Positions 16,581 through 24,845 of a DNA stretch of 40,354 nucleotides are shown in pieces (position 1 is the stretch's first letter; each line of letters opens with the position of its first letter). Source of the stretch: CAYLNC01 sp964534415 (GTDB taxonomy: Bacteria > Patescibacteriota > Minisyncoccia > Phycocordibacterales > JAACPR01). The DNA is taken from positions 1 through 40,354 of the forward strand of contig CAZHOL010000005.1 of the NCBI GenBank assembly GCA_964534415.1. The letters are read 5' to 3'. The translations under genes were made by a program, and so were the position numbers. The notes under the pieces were generated by a model. It saw nothing but the letters and a program-made list of their open reading frames with translations, did no database searches and was not told where the DNA came from.

Positions 16581-17495
16581 ATGAATGTATTCAGACTTCT
16601 GATGACTATGCTGGTGTATTTTTCAACACTCCCACTGTTCGTGGCTGCATTCGTGCAGTTTGCGTCAATGCGGGTTATTGGTGAGAAAATGCACCCAGGC
16701 ATCTGCTTCTTCATTGGTTTTGTTTTGACCATGAAGATTTTGGCGAAATTGCTTGCCAAAGGATACGTACCGGTCAACGGAAACAATATCCGTAGATCCT
16801 ACGACCACGTCTTCAAACCGAAAAATTCGAGCGGGCAGTCGAAATACTGCTGGCTGAGAAGCGGCTGGAACTTCATTTGGTTTTGGCACAAACTCGACGC
16901 TGAAATTCTCAACGTTGAAAATGCGCCCCCTGTTGATTTTTCCGGCAACATCATGACCCGTCAGGGTGAGATCAGGTTGGTCTCCGCAAAACTGTCTTAT
17001 GCAGTTAATGCGGAATCCGACTCTTCACTTGACGCTCATGTCGCGAGCGGAAAAGACGACAAAGAGCGTAAAAGTTCAACGGCTGGTCGCCTGAAAGATA
17101 AGGTGTTCGAAATTTTGGCGGAGAGCCTCATTGATAAGAGTGCAACAGAGGTAGTTGGTCAAAAGAAGAATTTCATCGCCAACAATATCACAAAGATATT
17201 CGCCAGCACCGAAAAACTTGATGACGAACTCGGCGTTCGTATTGTCGGTGTGGAAATCGGGAACATCGACCTCCCTGTTGCGCTCGATGAACTCAATCAG
17301 GTAGATCAGAAGACCGCCAAATATGAAAAGACACTCGAGCAACTCAGGAAAAGTATGGCGGGATGTCCAGATGAGATGATCGTTGGTACCGCCCTTGTGA
17401 TGAATGGAGAGCCGGAGGCGGGCAAGGCAGCCCTCCTGGCAGCAAGCAAGAAAATTATTGGGGTCGGTAGTTCGGACGGAGGAGGACCCGTCTGA
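16581..17495 (+). CDS. SPFH/band-7-like membrane protein (SD cassette)
   Basis: 304 aa. Two hydrophobic N-terminal segments (about 5-28 and 39-60) are followed by a cytoplasmic or periplasmic domain. The segment LGVRIVGVEIGNIDLPVALDEL (about 217-238) is the conserved SPFH (stomatin/prohibitin/flotillin) signature, and the preceding EVVGQKKNFIANNITKIFASTEKLDD fits the same fold. A short coiled coil and a Gly-rich C-terminus follow. SPFH proteins form ring-like membrane scaffolds; no NfeD or protease partner is adjacent. Codon use is GC-richer than the flanking tRNA/VanY and pilin-like genes. It has its own consensus promoter, an SD and a UUCG-loop terminator. Confidence 0.7.
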   Translation: MNVFRLLMTMLVYFSTLPLFVAAFVQFASMRVIGEKMHPGICFFIGFVLTMKILAKLLAKGYVPVNGNNIRRSYDHVFKPKNSSGQSKYCWLRSGWNFIWFWHKLDAEILNVENAPPVDFSGNIMTRQGEIRLVSAKLSYAVNAESDSSLDAHVASGKDDKERKSSTAGRLKDKVFEILAESLIDKSATEVVGQKKNFIANNITKIFASTEKLDDELGVRIVGVEIGNIDLPVALDELNQVDQKTAKYEKTLEQLRKSMAGCPDEMIVGTALVMNGEPEAGKAALLAASKKIIGVGSSDGGGPV

Positions 17496-17515
17496 GCACA
17501 TTTACTTGTTCTCCA

Positions 17516-17539
17516 AGCCAACTTCGGTTGGCTTTTTTT
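17516..17539 (+). terminator. Terminator of the SPFH cassette
   Basis: AGCCAAC-TTCG-GTTGGCT hairpin followed by a run of seven T. Confidence 0.9.
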
Positions 17540-17581
17540 ATTTTTACAGTTATTTTGCGATTTTACTAAATCCGCCATATG

Positions 17582-17632
17582 TGTGTACACATTACCGCAT
17601 CCTATTGCTTTTTCTAATAGATATGATATAAT
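17582..17632 (+). promoter_or_regulatory. Promoter with upstream palindrome
   Basis: TTGCTT (17605-17610), 16-nt spacer, extended -10 TGATATAAT (TATAAT at 17627-17632). A perfect 10-bp palindrome TGTGTACACA (17582-17591) lies just upstream of the -35 and might be an operator (inference). Confidence 0.65.
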
Positions 17633-17670
17633 ATAGAAAAGTTCTTTTTCACACAAACAGGAGTACTCAC

Positions 17671-18129
17671 ATGAATCTCGAACAAAAAATATTCCGGGCA
17701 TTACGCTGGATAGTATTCGTAATTTTGCTGGTTGCTGGTATCTACTATTTCCCGCAGATTAAATCTGCATTTGCAGGTACCTACCACACACCGACAGCAA
17801 AGCATCTAGTCGAACATGAAGAACCATCCGTCTTCACACCCGACATGCACGAGTTCACACTCCAGCCTGGAGGACCGACGGTCACCATCCAAACGAACGG
17901 CAGGCCGTTCAAATGGGACGGATCTGGCGGGAAGTGGCTCGTTCAGATTCAAAACCGCAAAGGGGTGTGGATGAGCCCATCAGGCCTGATTGGTGGTTGG
18001 GACATTGACCAACCAGGGAATAACATAACTATTCCCAATGATGTGAGAGCAATTAAATTCTTTCTCCCCAAAAGAGACGGGTTAATGCTCACGCTCCCTG
18101 TGAAGATTGCCGTTTGGTATACAGACTAA
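17671..18129 (+). CDS. Membrane-anchored protein with small extracellular domain (SD cassette)
   Basis: 152 aa: an N-terminal membrane anchor (about 11-30) and an extracytoplasmic domain of about 110 residues rich in Gly, Trp and beta-branched residues (GGPTVTIQTNGRPFKW, KWLVQIQNRKGVW). I do not recognise the family. It has SD AGGAG 7 nt before the ATG, a leader closely resembling that of the SPFH gene (ACAAACA, GGA, CACATGAAT in the same order) and its own terminator. GC-richer codon use again contrasts with the neighbouring pilin-like genes, with which it is convergent. Function unknown. Confidence 0.75.
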   Translation: MNLEQKIFRALRWIVFVILLVAGIYYFPQIKSAFAGTYHTPTAKHLVEHEEPSVFTPDMHEFTLQPGGPTVTIQTNGRPFKWDGSGGKWLVQIQNRKGVWMSPSGLIGGWDIDQPGNNITIPNDVRAIKFFLPKRDGLMLTLPVKIAVWYTD

Positions 18130-18140
18130 GCCAAACGGCA

Positions 18141-18179
18141 AAGGCCGGTTATCGCACACGCGACAACCGGCCTTTTTTA
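18141..18179. terminator. Strong terminator, probably bidirectional
   Basis: A hairpin of 14 pairs with one A-C mismatch around an ACAC loop, then six T. It lies between the + cassette ending at 18129 and the convergent pilin-like operon ending at 18199. Confidence 0.9.
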
Positions 18180-18198
18180 ATACTTCAATGTAATATAT

Positions 18199-18459
18199 TT
18201 AGTTTATTAATGAAGAATTTAAACCGAAAGTATTCAATGCTACTTTAATAATTCCATAAACAGAGACCATAATGAACATTCCTATAACTCCCCACAAAAT
18301 GTGTCTGCCTCCAGTCTCGCGATCAGAGTCGCTACCTGCTCCCTTCACATAGTTGAATACTCCCCAGAGGAAATATACAACCGCAGCAGCAAACATTAGG
18401 ACAATTAAAGGATTAACAATAGTGTCCACTAATTTTGTCAGGAATGCATTAAATGGCAT
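18199..18459 (-). CDS. Pilin-like two-TM protein, paralogue 6 of the array
   Basis: 86 aa, two membrane helices joined by a short charged loop. It carries the array signature: VVYFLWGVFNYV, loop KGAGSDSDRETGGRH, then MFIMVSVYGIIKVALNTFGL. No signal peptide is clear. The topology and size fit VirB2/TrbC-type T4SS pilin-like proteins of CPR genomes (family resemblance, not verified). It is the last gene of the operon, 9 nt after paralogue 5. Confidence 0.75.
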   Translation of the reverse strand: MPFNAFLTKLVDTIVNPLIVLMFAAAVVYFLWGVFNYVKGAGSDSDRETGGRHILWGVIGMFIMVSVYGIIKVALNTFGLNSSLIN

Positions 18460-18468
18460 GAAATTTGA

Positions 18469-18834
18469 TTATCGTGTGCCGTATCCTGGAATTCCTGGTG
18501 GATTTGGAACAGCTGTTGTACTCAATCCTAGTGTCTCAGACAAAATATTTACCAATCCCCAAATTGAAACCATCACGAACAAGACGACAATTCCAGAAAT
18601 CATAACGTTGATTGCCTCCTTGTGTCCATCTTCGTCCTTGGCTGTAACATACTTTAGTACACCCCACAAAAACATCACGACTGCAATAGCGATAATGATT
18701 GGAATAATTTTTCCAATGATATTACCAACCAAAGTGATGATACCATCGAGTCCCTGACCTGCAGCAAATGCAAATGAAGGAACAACTGACGCTACACCCG
18801 CCAATAAATAACTAATTTTTGAAATACTTTTCAT
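18469..18834 (-). CDS. Pilin-like protein with signal peptide, paralogue 5
   Basis: 121 aa. A probable signal peptide ends near SFAFAAG (residue about 25). Two membrane helices follow, with the signature VVMFLWGVLKYV, loop TAKDEDGHKEAIN, VVLFVMVSIWGLVNILSETLGL, and a short Pro/Gly tail. It is the only member of the array with its own promoter, an extended TGTTATAAT in the 83-bp gap to paralogue 4, so it and paralogue 6 may be expressed more highly than the rest. Likely the most pilin-like member in architecture. Confidence 0.8.
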   Translation of the reverse strand: MKSISKISYLLAGVASVVPSFAFAAGQGLDGIITLVGNIIGKIIPIIIAIAVVMFLWGVLKYVTAKDEDGHKEAINVMISGIVVLFVMVSIWGLVNILSETLGLSTTAVPNPPGIPGYGTR

Positions 18835-18870
18835 TTTAATTAAAATAAACTAATAAATTAATACCCTATA

Positions 18871-18899
18871 ATTATAACAACAAAACTTTCACAAAACAA
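18871..18899 (-). promoter_or_regulatory. Internal promoter of the pilin-like array
   Basis: Minus strand TTGTTT (18899-18894), 17-nt spacer, extended -10 TG-T-TATAAT (TATAAT at 18876-18871), about 30 nt of leader before the ATG at 18834. Confidence 0.65.
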
Positions 18900-18917
18900 A
18901 AGAAATGAACAGTTGAG

Positions 18918-19190
18918 CTAGATTCGTATTTGAGGAATTCCGATACCACTAAAGCCGAAAGTATTTGTCAGAATTTCAACTAAGCCCCACATTCCAACCA
19001 TAACAAATAGACCGAGTATTCCGTAGATCATATATTTTCTACTTTCTTCACGAGCTGAAACATCACCTGAACTTTTTATGTAGCCAACTAATCCCCACAA
19101 GAAATACATTACAGCCAAAGCCATTAATAAATAAACGACAGTTCTCGATAGTCCAACTAATATATAAATTAAATCACTAAAATTTCTCAT
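18918..19190 (-). CDS. Pilin-like two-TM protein, paralogue 4
   Basis: 90 aa. It has the array signature AVMYFLWGLVGYI, loop KSSGDVSAREESRKY, LGLFVMVGMWGLVEILTNTFGF. No cleavable signal peptide is evident; the first hydrophobic stretch runs into the first helix. The start codon is 1 nt after the stop of paralogue 3, implying translational coupling. Confidence 0.75.
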   Translation of the reverse strand: MRNFSDLIYILVGLSRTVVYLLMALAVMYFLWGLVGYIKSSGDVSAREESRKYMIYGILGLFVMVGMWGLVEILTNTFGFSGIGIPQIRI

Positions 19191-19191
19191 A

Positions 19192-19617
19192 TTATCTCGG
19201 TATTGTTATTGTTTTAACTGGTAAAGTTCCTCTTGTATCAACATTGACCTGGACTGTGTTGGCAAACACACGGACGAGACCCCATATCGATACCATGACA
19301 AATATGATTATAATTCCGTTTATAATCATGCCTTTTGCTTCTTCAAATTCCTCACCTGCGGCGGTCCTGACATATTTTACCAAACCCCACAAGAAATACA
19401 TCACGGCGAGCGCGATAATCACATAAGTTGCCTTCTGAATTAGCCAGATGAAAGTAAACATTATTCCATTCAATCCGCTAACCTGGCCCGGGTAGCTAAA
19501 GAAATCTCGAACAGATCCAACAACGTTTGAAATATAATTAACGTCTTGCGGTTCGACAATTGTTCTCATCCCTCCGCCTATTGTATCGCTCCCCCAATTA
19601 GAATTAATTTCAAACAT
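19192..19617 (-). CDS. Pilin-like two-TM protein, paralogue 3
   Basis: 141 aa. An N-terminal extension of about 55 mostly polar residues precedes two helices with the signature AVMYFLWGLVKYV, loop RTAAGEEFEEAKG, IIIFVMVSIWGLVRVFANT. The C-terminal tail (about 20 residues) is Thr/Val-rich. No obvious signal peptide. It follows paralogue 2 after 9 nt and is closely packed with paralogue 4. Confidence 0.75.
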   Translation of the reverse strand: MFEINSNWGSDTIGGGMRTIVEPQDVNYISNVVGSVRDFFSYPGQVSGLNGIMFTFIWLIQKATYVIIALAVMYFLWGLVKYVRTAAGEEFEEAKGMIINGIIIIFVMVSIWGLVRVFANTVQVNVDTRGTLPVKTITIPR

Positions 19618-19626
19618 TTTATTATA

Positions 19627-20022
19627 TTAGAAAGTACAACTCACACCCGCACCTAATCCATTCGCGGTGTTACATACGACCAATGCAAGAGCTTTGGCAC
19701 CGAGCAGAATTATGGCGCCAATGACCGACCAAAAGAATGTCGACTTTGCTTTACTAATCTCACTCTCATTACCCTGTGCTTTGACAAAAAGAAAACCTGA
19801 ATAAATTAACATGAATATAACGACTATCGATCCCGCCTTGGCGACAAAATCGAGAATTGCGTAAATCAATTTATAAATATTATCAATGCCTGATATTGGA
19901 TTACTGAACAATACTGGATCAGACGATCCTGTTGTTTCTCCTCCGGCAAAGACGCTGTTAGCGTGAAATATCGATACAAACACAACAATTCCTGAGTAAA
20001 TATTATTTAATTTATTTTTCAT
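19627..20022 (-). CDS. Divergent pilin-like membrane protein, paralogue 2
   Basis: 131 aa. A probable signal peptide ends near NSVFAGG (about residue 27). Two hydrophobic helices are separated by KAQGNESEISKAKS; the helix-loop-helix plan matches the array but the FLWG/FVMVSIWG signature is lost. Two Cys (CNTANGLGAGVSC) lie near the C-terminus. The start codon overlaps the stop of paralogue 1 (ATGA), so the genes are translationally coupled. Confidence 0.72.
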   Translation of the reverse strand: MKNKLNNIYSGIVVFVSIFHANSVFAGGETTGSSDPVLFSNPISGIDNIYKLIYAILDFVAKAGSIVVIFMLIYSGFLFVKAQGNESEISKAKSTFFWSVIGAIILLGAKALALVVCNTANGLGAGVSCTF

Positions 20023-20456
20023 TTTATTAATTGAATTATTGAACCATCAAGTCCAAGCGTCTTGGTAATTAATTCCACAATCAAAAAAGCTGTTAAGGTA
20101 ATTATTAAACCAATACCCGCCTTGGTTAACATGTCGTGAGCTTTTTTTCGACGACCAGAATCGTCTCCAGACATCATATATTCATAACCAACATACGCAA
20201 ATAGAATTGATACCGCAGCCAAACATAGTTGCAACAATTTTACCACAATATTTCTAGCGGTATTCAAAAAATCCTGAAAATTACAATCTGGCGGATTAGC
20301 ACAACAGATGAGCCCTGAACAATTTGCACCATTAATTCTGGCACTAGAAAAACTTGTCTCGCTTGCAGTTCCACCAGCATTAACCACCGATACAGACAAC
20401 AACAGTGTCATCGCCATCACAAACACCACGAGAAACTTTGTAAAAATATTGTTCAT
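20019..20456 (-). CDS. Divergent pilin-like protein with Cys cluster, paralogue 1
   Basis: 145 aa. A clear signal peptide ends at SVVNAGG (about residue 29). The mature N-terminus holds four cysteines in NCSGLICCANPPDCNF, absent from the other members, which suggests disulfides or a metal site. Two membrane helices follow around GYEYMMSGDDSGRRKKAHDML, ending in ITKTLGLDG as in the other paralogues. It starts 4 nt after the solute-binding protein gene. Confidence 0.75.
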   Translation of the reverse strand: MNNIFTKFLVVFVMAMTLLLSVSVVNAGGTASETSFSSARINGANCSGLICCANPPDCNFQDFLNTARNIVVKLLQLCLAAVSILFAYVGYEYMMSGDDSGRRKKAHDMLTKAGIGLIITLTAFLIVELITKTLGLDGSIIQLIK

Positions 20457-20460
20457 TGAT

Positions 20461-21771
20461 TTAATAATTAATTTGATTCAATTCATTCTGCGCCCTCTCT
20501 ATTGCTTCAGAAATGAGTGAACGTCCCGATGTATATGATTCTACCATATCAGAAAAAATCTTGGATGTTTTATTTGCATCTGGGTCGATAAACGGCACGG
20601 CGATTAACGCAGACAAATTGAAATTTTGCAAAACTGAATTGCTATTAACTTCAACTAACAGATCTCTCCGCACAGCAGGCAGACTTAAAATATTTGCAAG
20701 CAATTTCAAATTCACATTACTTGTCAAAGTGTTTGCAGCAGTGAATGCACCTCCAATATTTTTTGAATTATTCAAAATCGCTAGAAAATATAAATCTCCG
20801 TAAGTTAATTTGTTGTCGCTACTTCTAGACTGAGGTATAACAGCGACGTCGTAATTGAGGTTCGGATTCTTTCTCTGAATAGTGAAATATTCGCTCGCGA
20901 GTCCGAAATAAAATGCCAGATTACCAGACAAAAACATTTCGTCAGAATTTGGTAGTGCCCTGTTCCATGAATAAAGTGTTTTCGATGGATTAGAAAATTG
21001 AGTGTAATAATTTAGTGCGGCGTCAGCAGGAGCAACAGCAAATCCATTTCTTCCTTCTAAATTAATCGCGAATGCGCCGGCTCCCTGACCTGCCACATTT
21101 CTCGATACAATTGGATTTCCTGCTTGCATTATCATTGTCACTAAAATTTCTTTTGCATTTTTTATATTTCTATATTCACCGAGCGCAACAGCAGATTTAC
21201 TGATGTTGAATGAAGTATCCTTGCGAACGAGGCCAGGAACATTTTTCAAGAACTCGTCCCAATATTTTGGAGCAAATGCCAAGCCCGCAGAATTAAGAGT
21301 CGCCTTGTTGTAATACATAACTAGCGGATCGATAATGAAAGGAAAACCTGAAATACCGTTTTGCTTCAACAAAATATTTCCTGCGTCGATAAATGTGTCT
21401 TTGAAAGTTTTTTGTGGCAAATAATCGTATCCGATTGTGTACAATTTGTTTTCATGTTTTGCCAACCATTCGTCCTTCATTATAACCATGTCTGGACCAG
21501 TACCAGATGCGAGCGCCTCCACTAAAACACTTTCGAATTTGTCATCTTCAATTTCACGATATGTCGCCTTGATGGAGTCTCTAACATTTTCATTGATCTG
21601 ATTCAAATATACAGAGAAAACCTCTTGATTGATAGTTCCCCAAATTGTAACCGGTTCACCGGTGTTTGCCTGATTTTGTCTTTGCATTGAAAACACGAGT
21701 ACACCTGCAATAATTGCGATAACTAGCACTGCAAACAAAATTATTTGAAATGGTGATTTTTTTTCGTTCAT
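20461..21771 (-). CDS. Membrane-anchored extracellular solute-binding protein
   Basis: 436 aa. An N-terminal helix (about 9-30) without a lipobox Cys anchors a family 1 (maltose/sugar-type) solute-binding fold: VTIWGTINQEVF, LVEALASGTGPDMVIMKDEWL, GFPFIIDPLVMYYNKATL and YWDEFLKNVPGL are the typical blocks, with a C-terminal VESYTSGRSLISEAIERAQNELNQI helix. No ABC permease or ATPase genes are near. Instead it sits between a methyltransferase gene (4-bp ATGA overlap) and six pilin-like genes. That suggests it serves the pilin-like apparatus, or supplies a transporter encoded elsewhere (inference). Confidence 0.8.
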   Translation of the reverse strand: MNEKKSPFQIILFAVLVIAIIAGVLVFSMQRQNQANTGEPVTIWGTINQEVFSVYLNQINENVRDSIKATYREIEDDKFESVLVEALASGTGPDMVIMKDEWLAKHENKLYTIGYDYLPQKTFKDTFIDAGNILLKQNGISGFPFIIDPLVMYYNKATLNSAGLAFAPKYWDEFLKNVPGLVRKDTSFNISKSAVALGEYRNIKNAKEILVTMIMQAGNPIVSRNVAGQGAGAFAINLEGRNGFAVAPADAALNYYTQFSNPSKTLYSWNRALPNSDEMFLSGNLAFYFGLASEYFTIQRKNPNLNYDVAVIPQSRSSDNKLTYGDLYFLAILNNSKNIGGAFTAANTLTSNVNLKLLANILSLPAVRRDLLVEVNSNSVLQNFNLSALIAVPFIDPDANKTSKIFSDMVESYTSGRSLISEAIERAQNELNQINY

Positions 21772-22295
21772 TGTTTTTTAAAGATAAATCCGTAATGATG
21801 ATCTCCCGCGACTACTTCACGATCGAATTCGAAGCCCTCTGATTCGAACATGGTTCTGGCAACATCTGATTTGATTACCTCGGCAGGTTGTGGACCCATT
21901 CCACCAAAAGAATCTGACCAATCAATGAAAAGTAACTTGCCTTTCGGTTTTAAAATTCGCAAAGCCTCGAGAATCATTCCGTCTTTGTTTTCAACTTGAA
22001 ACAGAGTGTTCACGATTACGACGCGCTCAACAGAATTATCTGGCAAGGTTGTACCATTCACATTGTCTAAATCGCCCCAAATTGGTTTAATATTAAAAAC
22101 ACCCTGCGCAGTTGCATCGGCCTGAATTTTTTGAAGCAGATTTTTTTGTACGTCCACAGAGTAAACTTTACCTGATGGACCAATCGCGCGACCTAATAAA
22201 ATACTGTAATAGCCGGCCCCTGAACCCAAATCGGCAACAGACATGCCGGGGTCGACATGAAATTGTTGCAAAATACTTTCTGGTGTAGCAAACAT
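21768..22295 (-). CDS. SAM-dependent class I methyltransferase
   Basis: 175 aa. Rossmann-fold motif I is VADLGSGAGYYSILLGRAIG, followed by GKVYSVDVQ (motif II), ERVVIVNTLFQV and ILKPKGKLLFIDW, typical of the Methyltransf_31/UbiE-like group. The substrate cannot be told from sequence. It is the first gene of the solute-binding/pilin-like operon. The ATG at 22295 is 9 nt after a perfect TATAAT; a GTG at 22301 is only 3 nt from the box and is rejected. Confidence 0.85.
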   Translation of the reverse strand: MFATPESILQQFHVDPGMSVADLGSGAGYYSILLGRAIGPSGKVYSVDVQKNLLQKIQADATAQGVFNIKPIWGDLDNVNGTTLPDNSVERVVIVNTLFQVENKDGMILEALRILKPKGKLLFIDWSDSFGGMGPQPAEVIKSDVARTMFESEGFEFDREVVAGDHHYGFIFKKQ

Positions 22296-22304
22296 ACTCA
22301 CACC

Positions 22305-22310
22305 ATTATA
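22305..22310 (-). promoter_or_regulatory. -10 box of the methyltransferase-SBP-pilin operon
   Basis: TATAAT on the minus strand, 9 nt before the ATG; no clear -35 and no SD. Confidence 0.55.
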
Positions 22311-22337
22311 CTAGACAATTTGCTATATAGGAAAATC

Positions 22338-24806
22338 TTATAAACAAATGAGAGAAGCGATTTTGTCGCCGTCGCGCAATTTCATGACGCGCACGCCCTG
22401 AGTCTGTCGTCCAAGTTTTGGAATTTCTTCGACATTTATTCTGATGACCTGGCCCTTTTGTGACATCGCTACAACTTCGCTAATTTCTGAAGTTACAACA
22501 GCAGCTGACATAATTTTTCCAATTTTTGGAGTGACTTTGGCAGTTTTAATTCCGGAACCCCCACGATTTTGGACTTTGTATTCGGACAATTCTGTCTGTT
22601 TTCCGTAACCATTTTCTGAGAAGACGAGCAGATTCTGATCAGCTTCAGATTTGTAAACAGGTAGAGCGCTAACAACCACATCACCTTTGCCCAATTTCAT
22701 TCCGCGAACACCAGCAGCATTTCGTCCCATCTCTCGAATGTCTGCCTCCTTGAATCGAATTGATTGGCCGTTCTGAGTCACGACAATAATCTCGTCTTTT
22801 GGCGCAACAATCGAAGCAGAAACCAATTTATCATCGTCATGTAATTTGATTGCAATAATTCCGCTCTTGCGAACATCGGTAAAGCTCGATGCGTCGACTT
22901 TTTTAGCAACACCGTCTTTGGTCATCATCAAAATTGAAACATCCAAATCTTTGATTTCTTTTGTCATTGGCAAAACAGATGTGACATGTTCGTCAGGCGC
23001 TAGGGATAGGAAATTCATAATAGATTTTCCTTTGGTTGATCTTTTACCCTCTGGAATTTCATACATTTTCATTTGATATGCTCGTCCCCAATCAGTGAAG
23101 AATAGCAGGTCGCTATGTGTAGAAGCATCCAAGAAAATCTGCACGAAATCCTCGTCTTTGGTATCCATATCAATAACCCCAACGCCACCTCTACGCTGCT
23201 GTTTGAATTCGTCAGGATTTGTTCGTTTGATGTAGCCACCCTTGGTCAAAACCAAAACACTAGTTTCATCTGGAATTAAGTCCTCCATTGAAATATTTTT
23301 CACACCGTGTTTTACAACCTTGGTGATTCTGTCATCGCCATATTTGTCGGATGCCGCTTTCAATTCGGATTTGATCAAGTTCATGATTTTTGTTCGACTT
23401 GCAAGCAATGATTTCAATTCTTCGATGAGAGCCTGAACAGCCTTCAATTCGTCTTCGATTTTCTTGCGCTCGAGACCAGCCAATTTTTGAAGCTTCATTT
23501 CTAAAATTGCGGTTGCCTGAATTTCGCTGAATTTGAATTTCTTCATCAAATTTGCGTGAGCCTCTGGAGTATCCTTTGAAGATTTGATCAATTTAATAAT
23601 TTCATCGATATGGTCAAGCGCCTTTTTCAAACCAAGTAGAATATGCTCGCGGGCTTCGGCCTTTTTCAATTCAAATTTTGCTCGACGAGTGACAACCTCG
23701 ACACGATGTTTCAAAAATTCTTCGAGAATTCCCTTCAATGAGAGCGTTTGCGGAACTCCGTCAACCAATGTGACCATGTTGTAGTGGAAAGTTTCCTCGA
23801 GCTGAGTGTGTTTGTATAAAAAGTTCAACAAAGCCTGTGGTTGCGCAGACGGCTTGACATCAATCACGATTCGAATGTCATCTGCAGATTCATCACGAAG
23901 ACCCTTGATACCCTCTACCTTCTTATCGCGATGCAATTCAGCAATTTTTCCGAGCAATTCTGATTTGTTCACACGATATGGAATGGATGTGATGACAATT
24001 TGGCTAGCGCCGGATTTTTCTTCGACAATTTCTGCCTCACCACGACAAATGACACCACCACGACCAGATGAGCAAGCCTCCTGAATATCCTTTTGATTGA
24101 AAATAATTCCGCCAGTTGGGAAATCTGGACCTTTTACAAATTGCATCAAATCGCTACCGGTAGCCTTGGGATTATCAACGAGGTGAATTGTTGCGTCAAC
24201 AATTTCTCGCAGGTTGTGTGGAGGGATATTTGAAGCCATACCAACAGCAATTCCGAGCGTTCCATTCAAAAGCAAGTTTGGCACAGTTGAAGGCAAAACG
24301 ATTGGCTCTTTTTTCGTTGCGTCGAAGTTAGGTCTGAAATCGACAGTCTCTTTGTCGATATCAAGCATAAATTCACCAGAAAGTTTGCTCATTTTTGCCT
24401 CGGTATAACGATACGCAGCAGCATTGTCACCATCAACAGATCCAAAGTTTCCCTGGCCGAGCACCAACGGATATCGCATGACGAATGGTTGTGCCATTTT
24501 CACCATAGCATCATAAACAGACATGTCGCCGTGAGGGTGATAGTTACCGAGCACATCTCCAACCACTGTTGCGGATTTCTTGAATCGAGCAGAAGGAACC
24601 AAACCAGTCTTGAACATAGAATACAAAATTCGGCGGTGAACTGGTTTTAATCCGTCACGAACATCAGCGAGTGCACGATCAGTAATAACTGACATGGAGT
24701 AGTCGAGGTAAGCCTTTTTCATCTCGGCGCTGACCGGTGCATTTACGAATTTGTCATGCATTTCTGCACCCAAATTATTGTCTTCCTGTGGTTTTTTTCC
24801 TGCCAT
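22338..24806 (-). CDS. gyrA: DNA gyrase subunit A
   Basis: 822-aa type IIA topoisomerase breakage-reunion subunit. Winged-helix region RDGLKPVHRRILYSM, catalytic Tyr134 in AAYRYTEAKM, then the six-bladed C-terminal DNA-wrapping domain with GyrA box QRRGGVG, which separates it from ParC. In the quinolone-determining region the residue equivalent to E. coli Ser83 is Met95 (HGDMSVYD), while the Asp87 equivalent (Asp99) is kept. The promoter is TTGATA-N16-TAGAAT with 9 nt to the ATG and no SD. Upstream on the same strand is a small membrane protein gene. Confidence 0.97.
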   Translation of the reverse strand: MAGKKPQEDNNLGAEMHDKFVNAPVSAEMKKAYLDYSMSVITDRALADVRDGLKPVHRRILYSMFKTGLVPSARFKKSATVVGDVLGNYHPHGDMSVYDAMVKMAQPFVMRYPLVLGQGNFGSVDGDNAAAYRYTEAKMSKLSGEFMLDIDKETVDFRPNFDATKKEPIVLPSTVPNLLLNGTLGIAVGMASNIPPHNLREIVDATIHLVDNPKATGSDLMQFVKGPDFPTGGIIFNQKDIQEACSSGRGGVICRGEAEIVEEKSGASQIVITSIPYRVNKSELLGKIAELHRDKKVEGIKGLRDESADDIRIVIDVKPSAQPQALLNFLYKHTQLEETFHYNMVTLVDGVPQTLSLKGILEEFLKHRVEVVTRRAKFELKKAEAREHILLGLKKALDHIDEIIKLIKSSKDTPEAHANLMKKFKFSEIQATAILEMKLQKLAGLERKKIEDELKAVQALIEELKSLLASRTKIMNLIKSELKAASDKYGDDRITKVVKHGVKNISMEDLIPDETSVLVLTKGGYIKRTNPDEFKQQRRGGVGVIDMDTKDEDFVQIFLDASTHSDLLFFTDWGRAYQMKMYEIPEGKRSTKGKSIMNFLSLAPDEHVTSVLPMTKEIKDLDVSILMMTKDGVAKKVDASSFTDVRKSGIIAIKLHDDDKLVSASIVAPKDEIIVVTQNGQSIRFKEADIREMGRNAAGVRGMKLGKGDVVVSALPVYKSEADQNLLVFSENGYGKQTELSEYKVQNRGGSGIKTAKVTPKIGKIMSAAVVTSEISEVVAMSQKGQVIRINVEEIPKLGRQTQGVRVMKLRDGDKIASLICL

Positions 24807-24815
24807 AATTTGTAT

Positions 24816-24843
24816 ATTCTATCACAAAAACTTTTAATATCAA
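24816..24843 (-). promoter_or_regulatory. gyrA promoter (leaderless geometry)
   Basis: Minus strand TTGATA (24843-24838), 16-nt spacer with TG one base before the -10, TAGAAT (24821-24816), 9 nt to the ATG. Confidence 0.7.
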
Positions 24844-24845
24844 TG

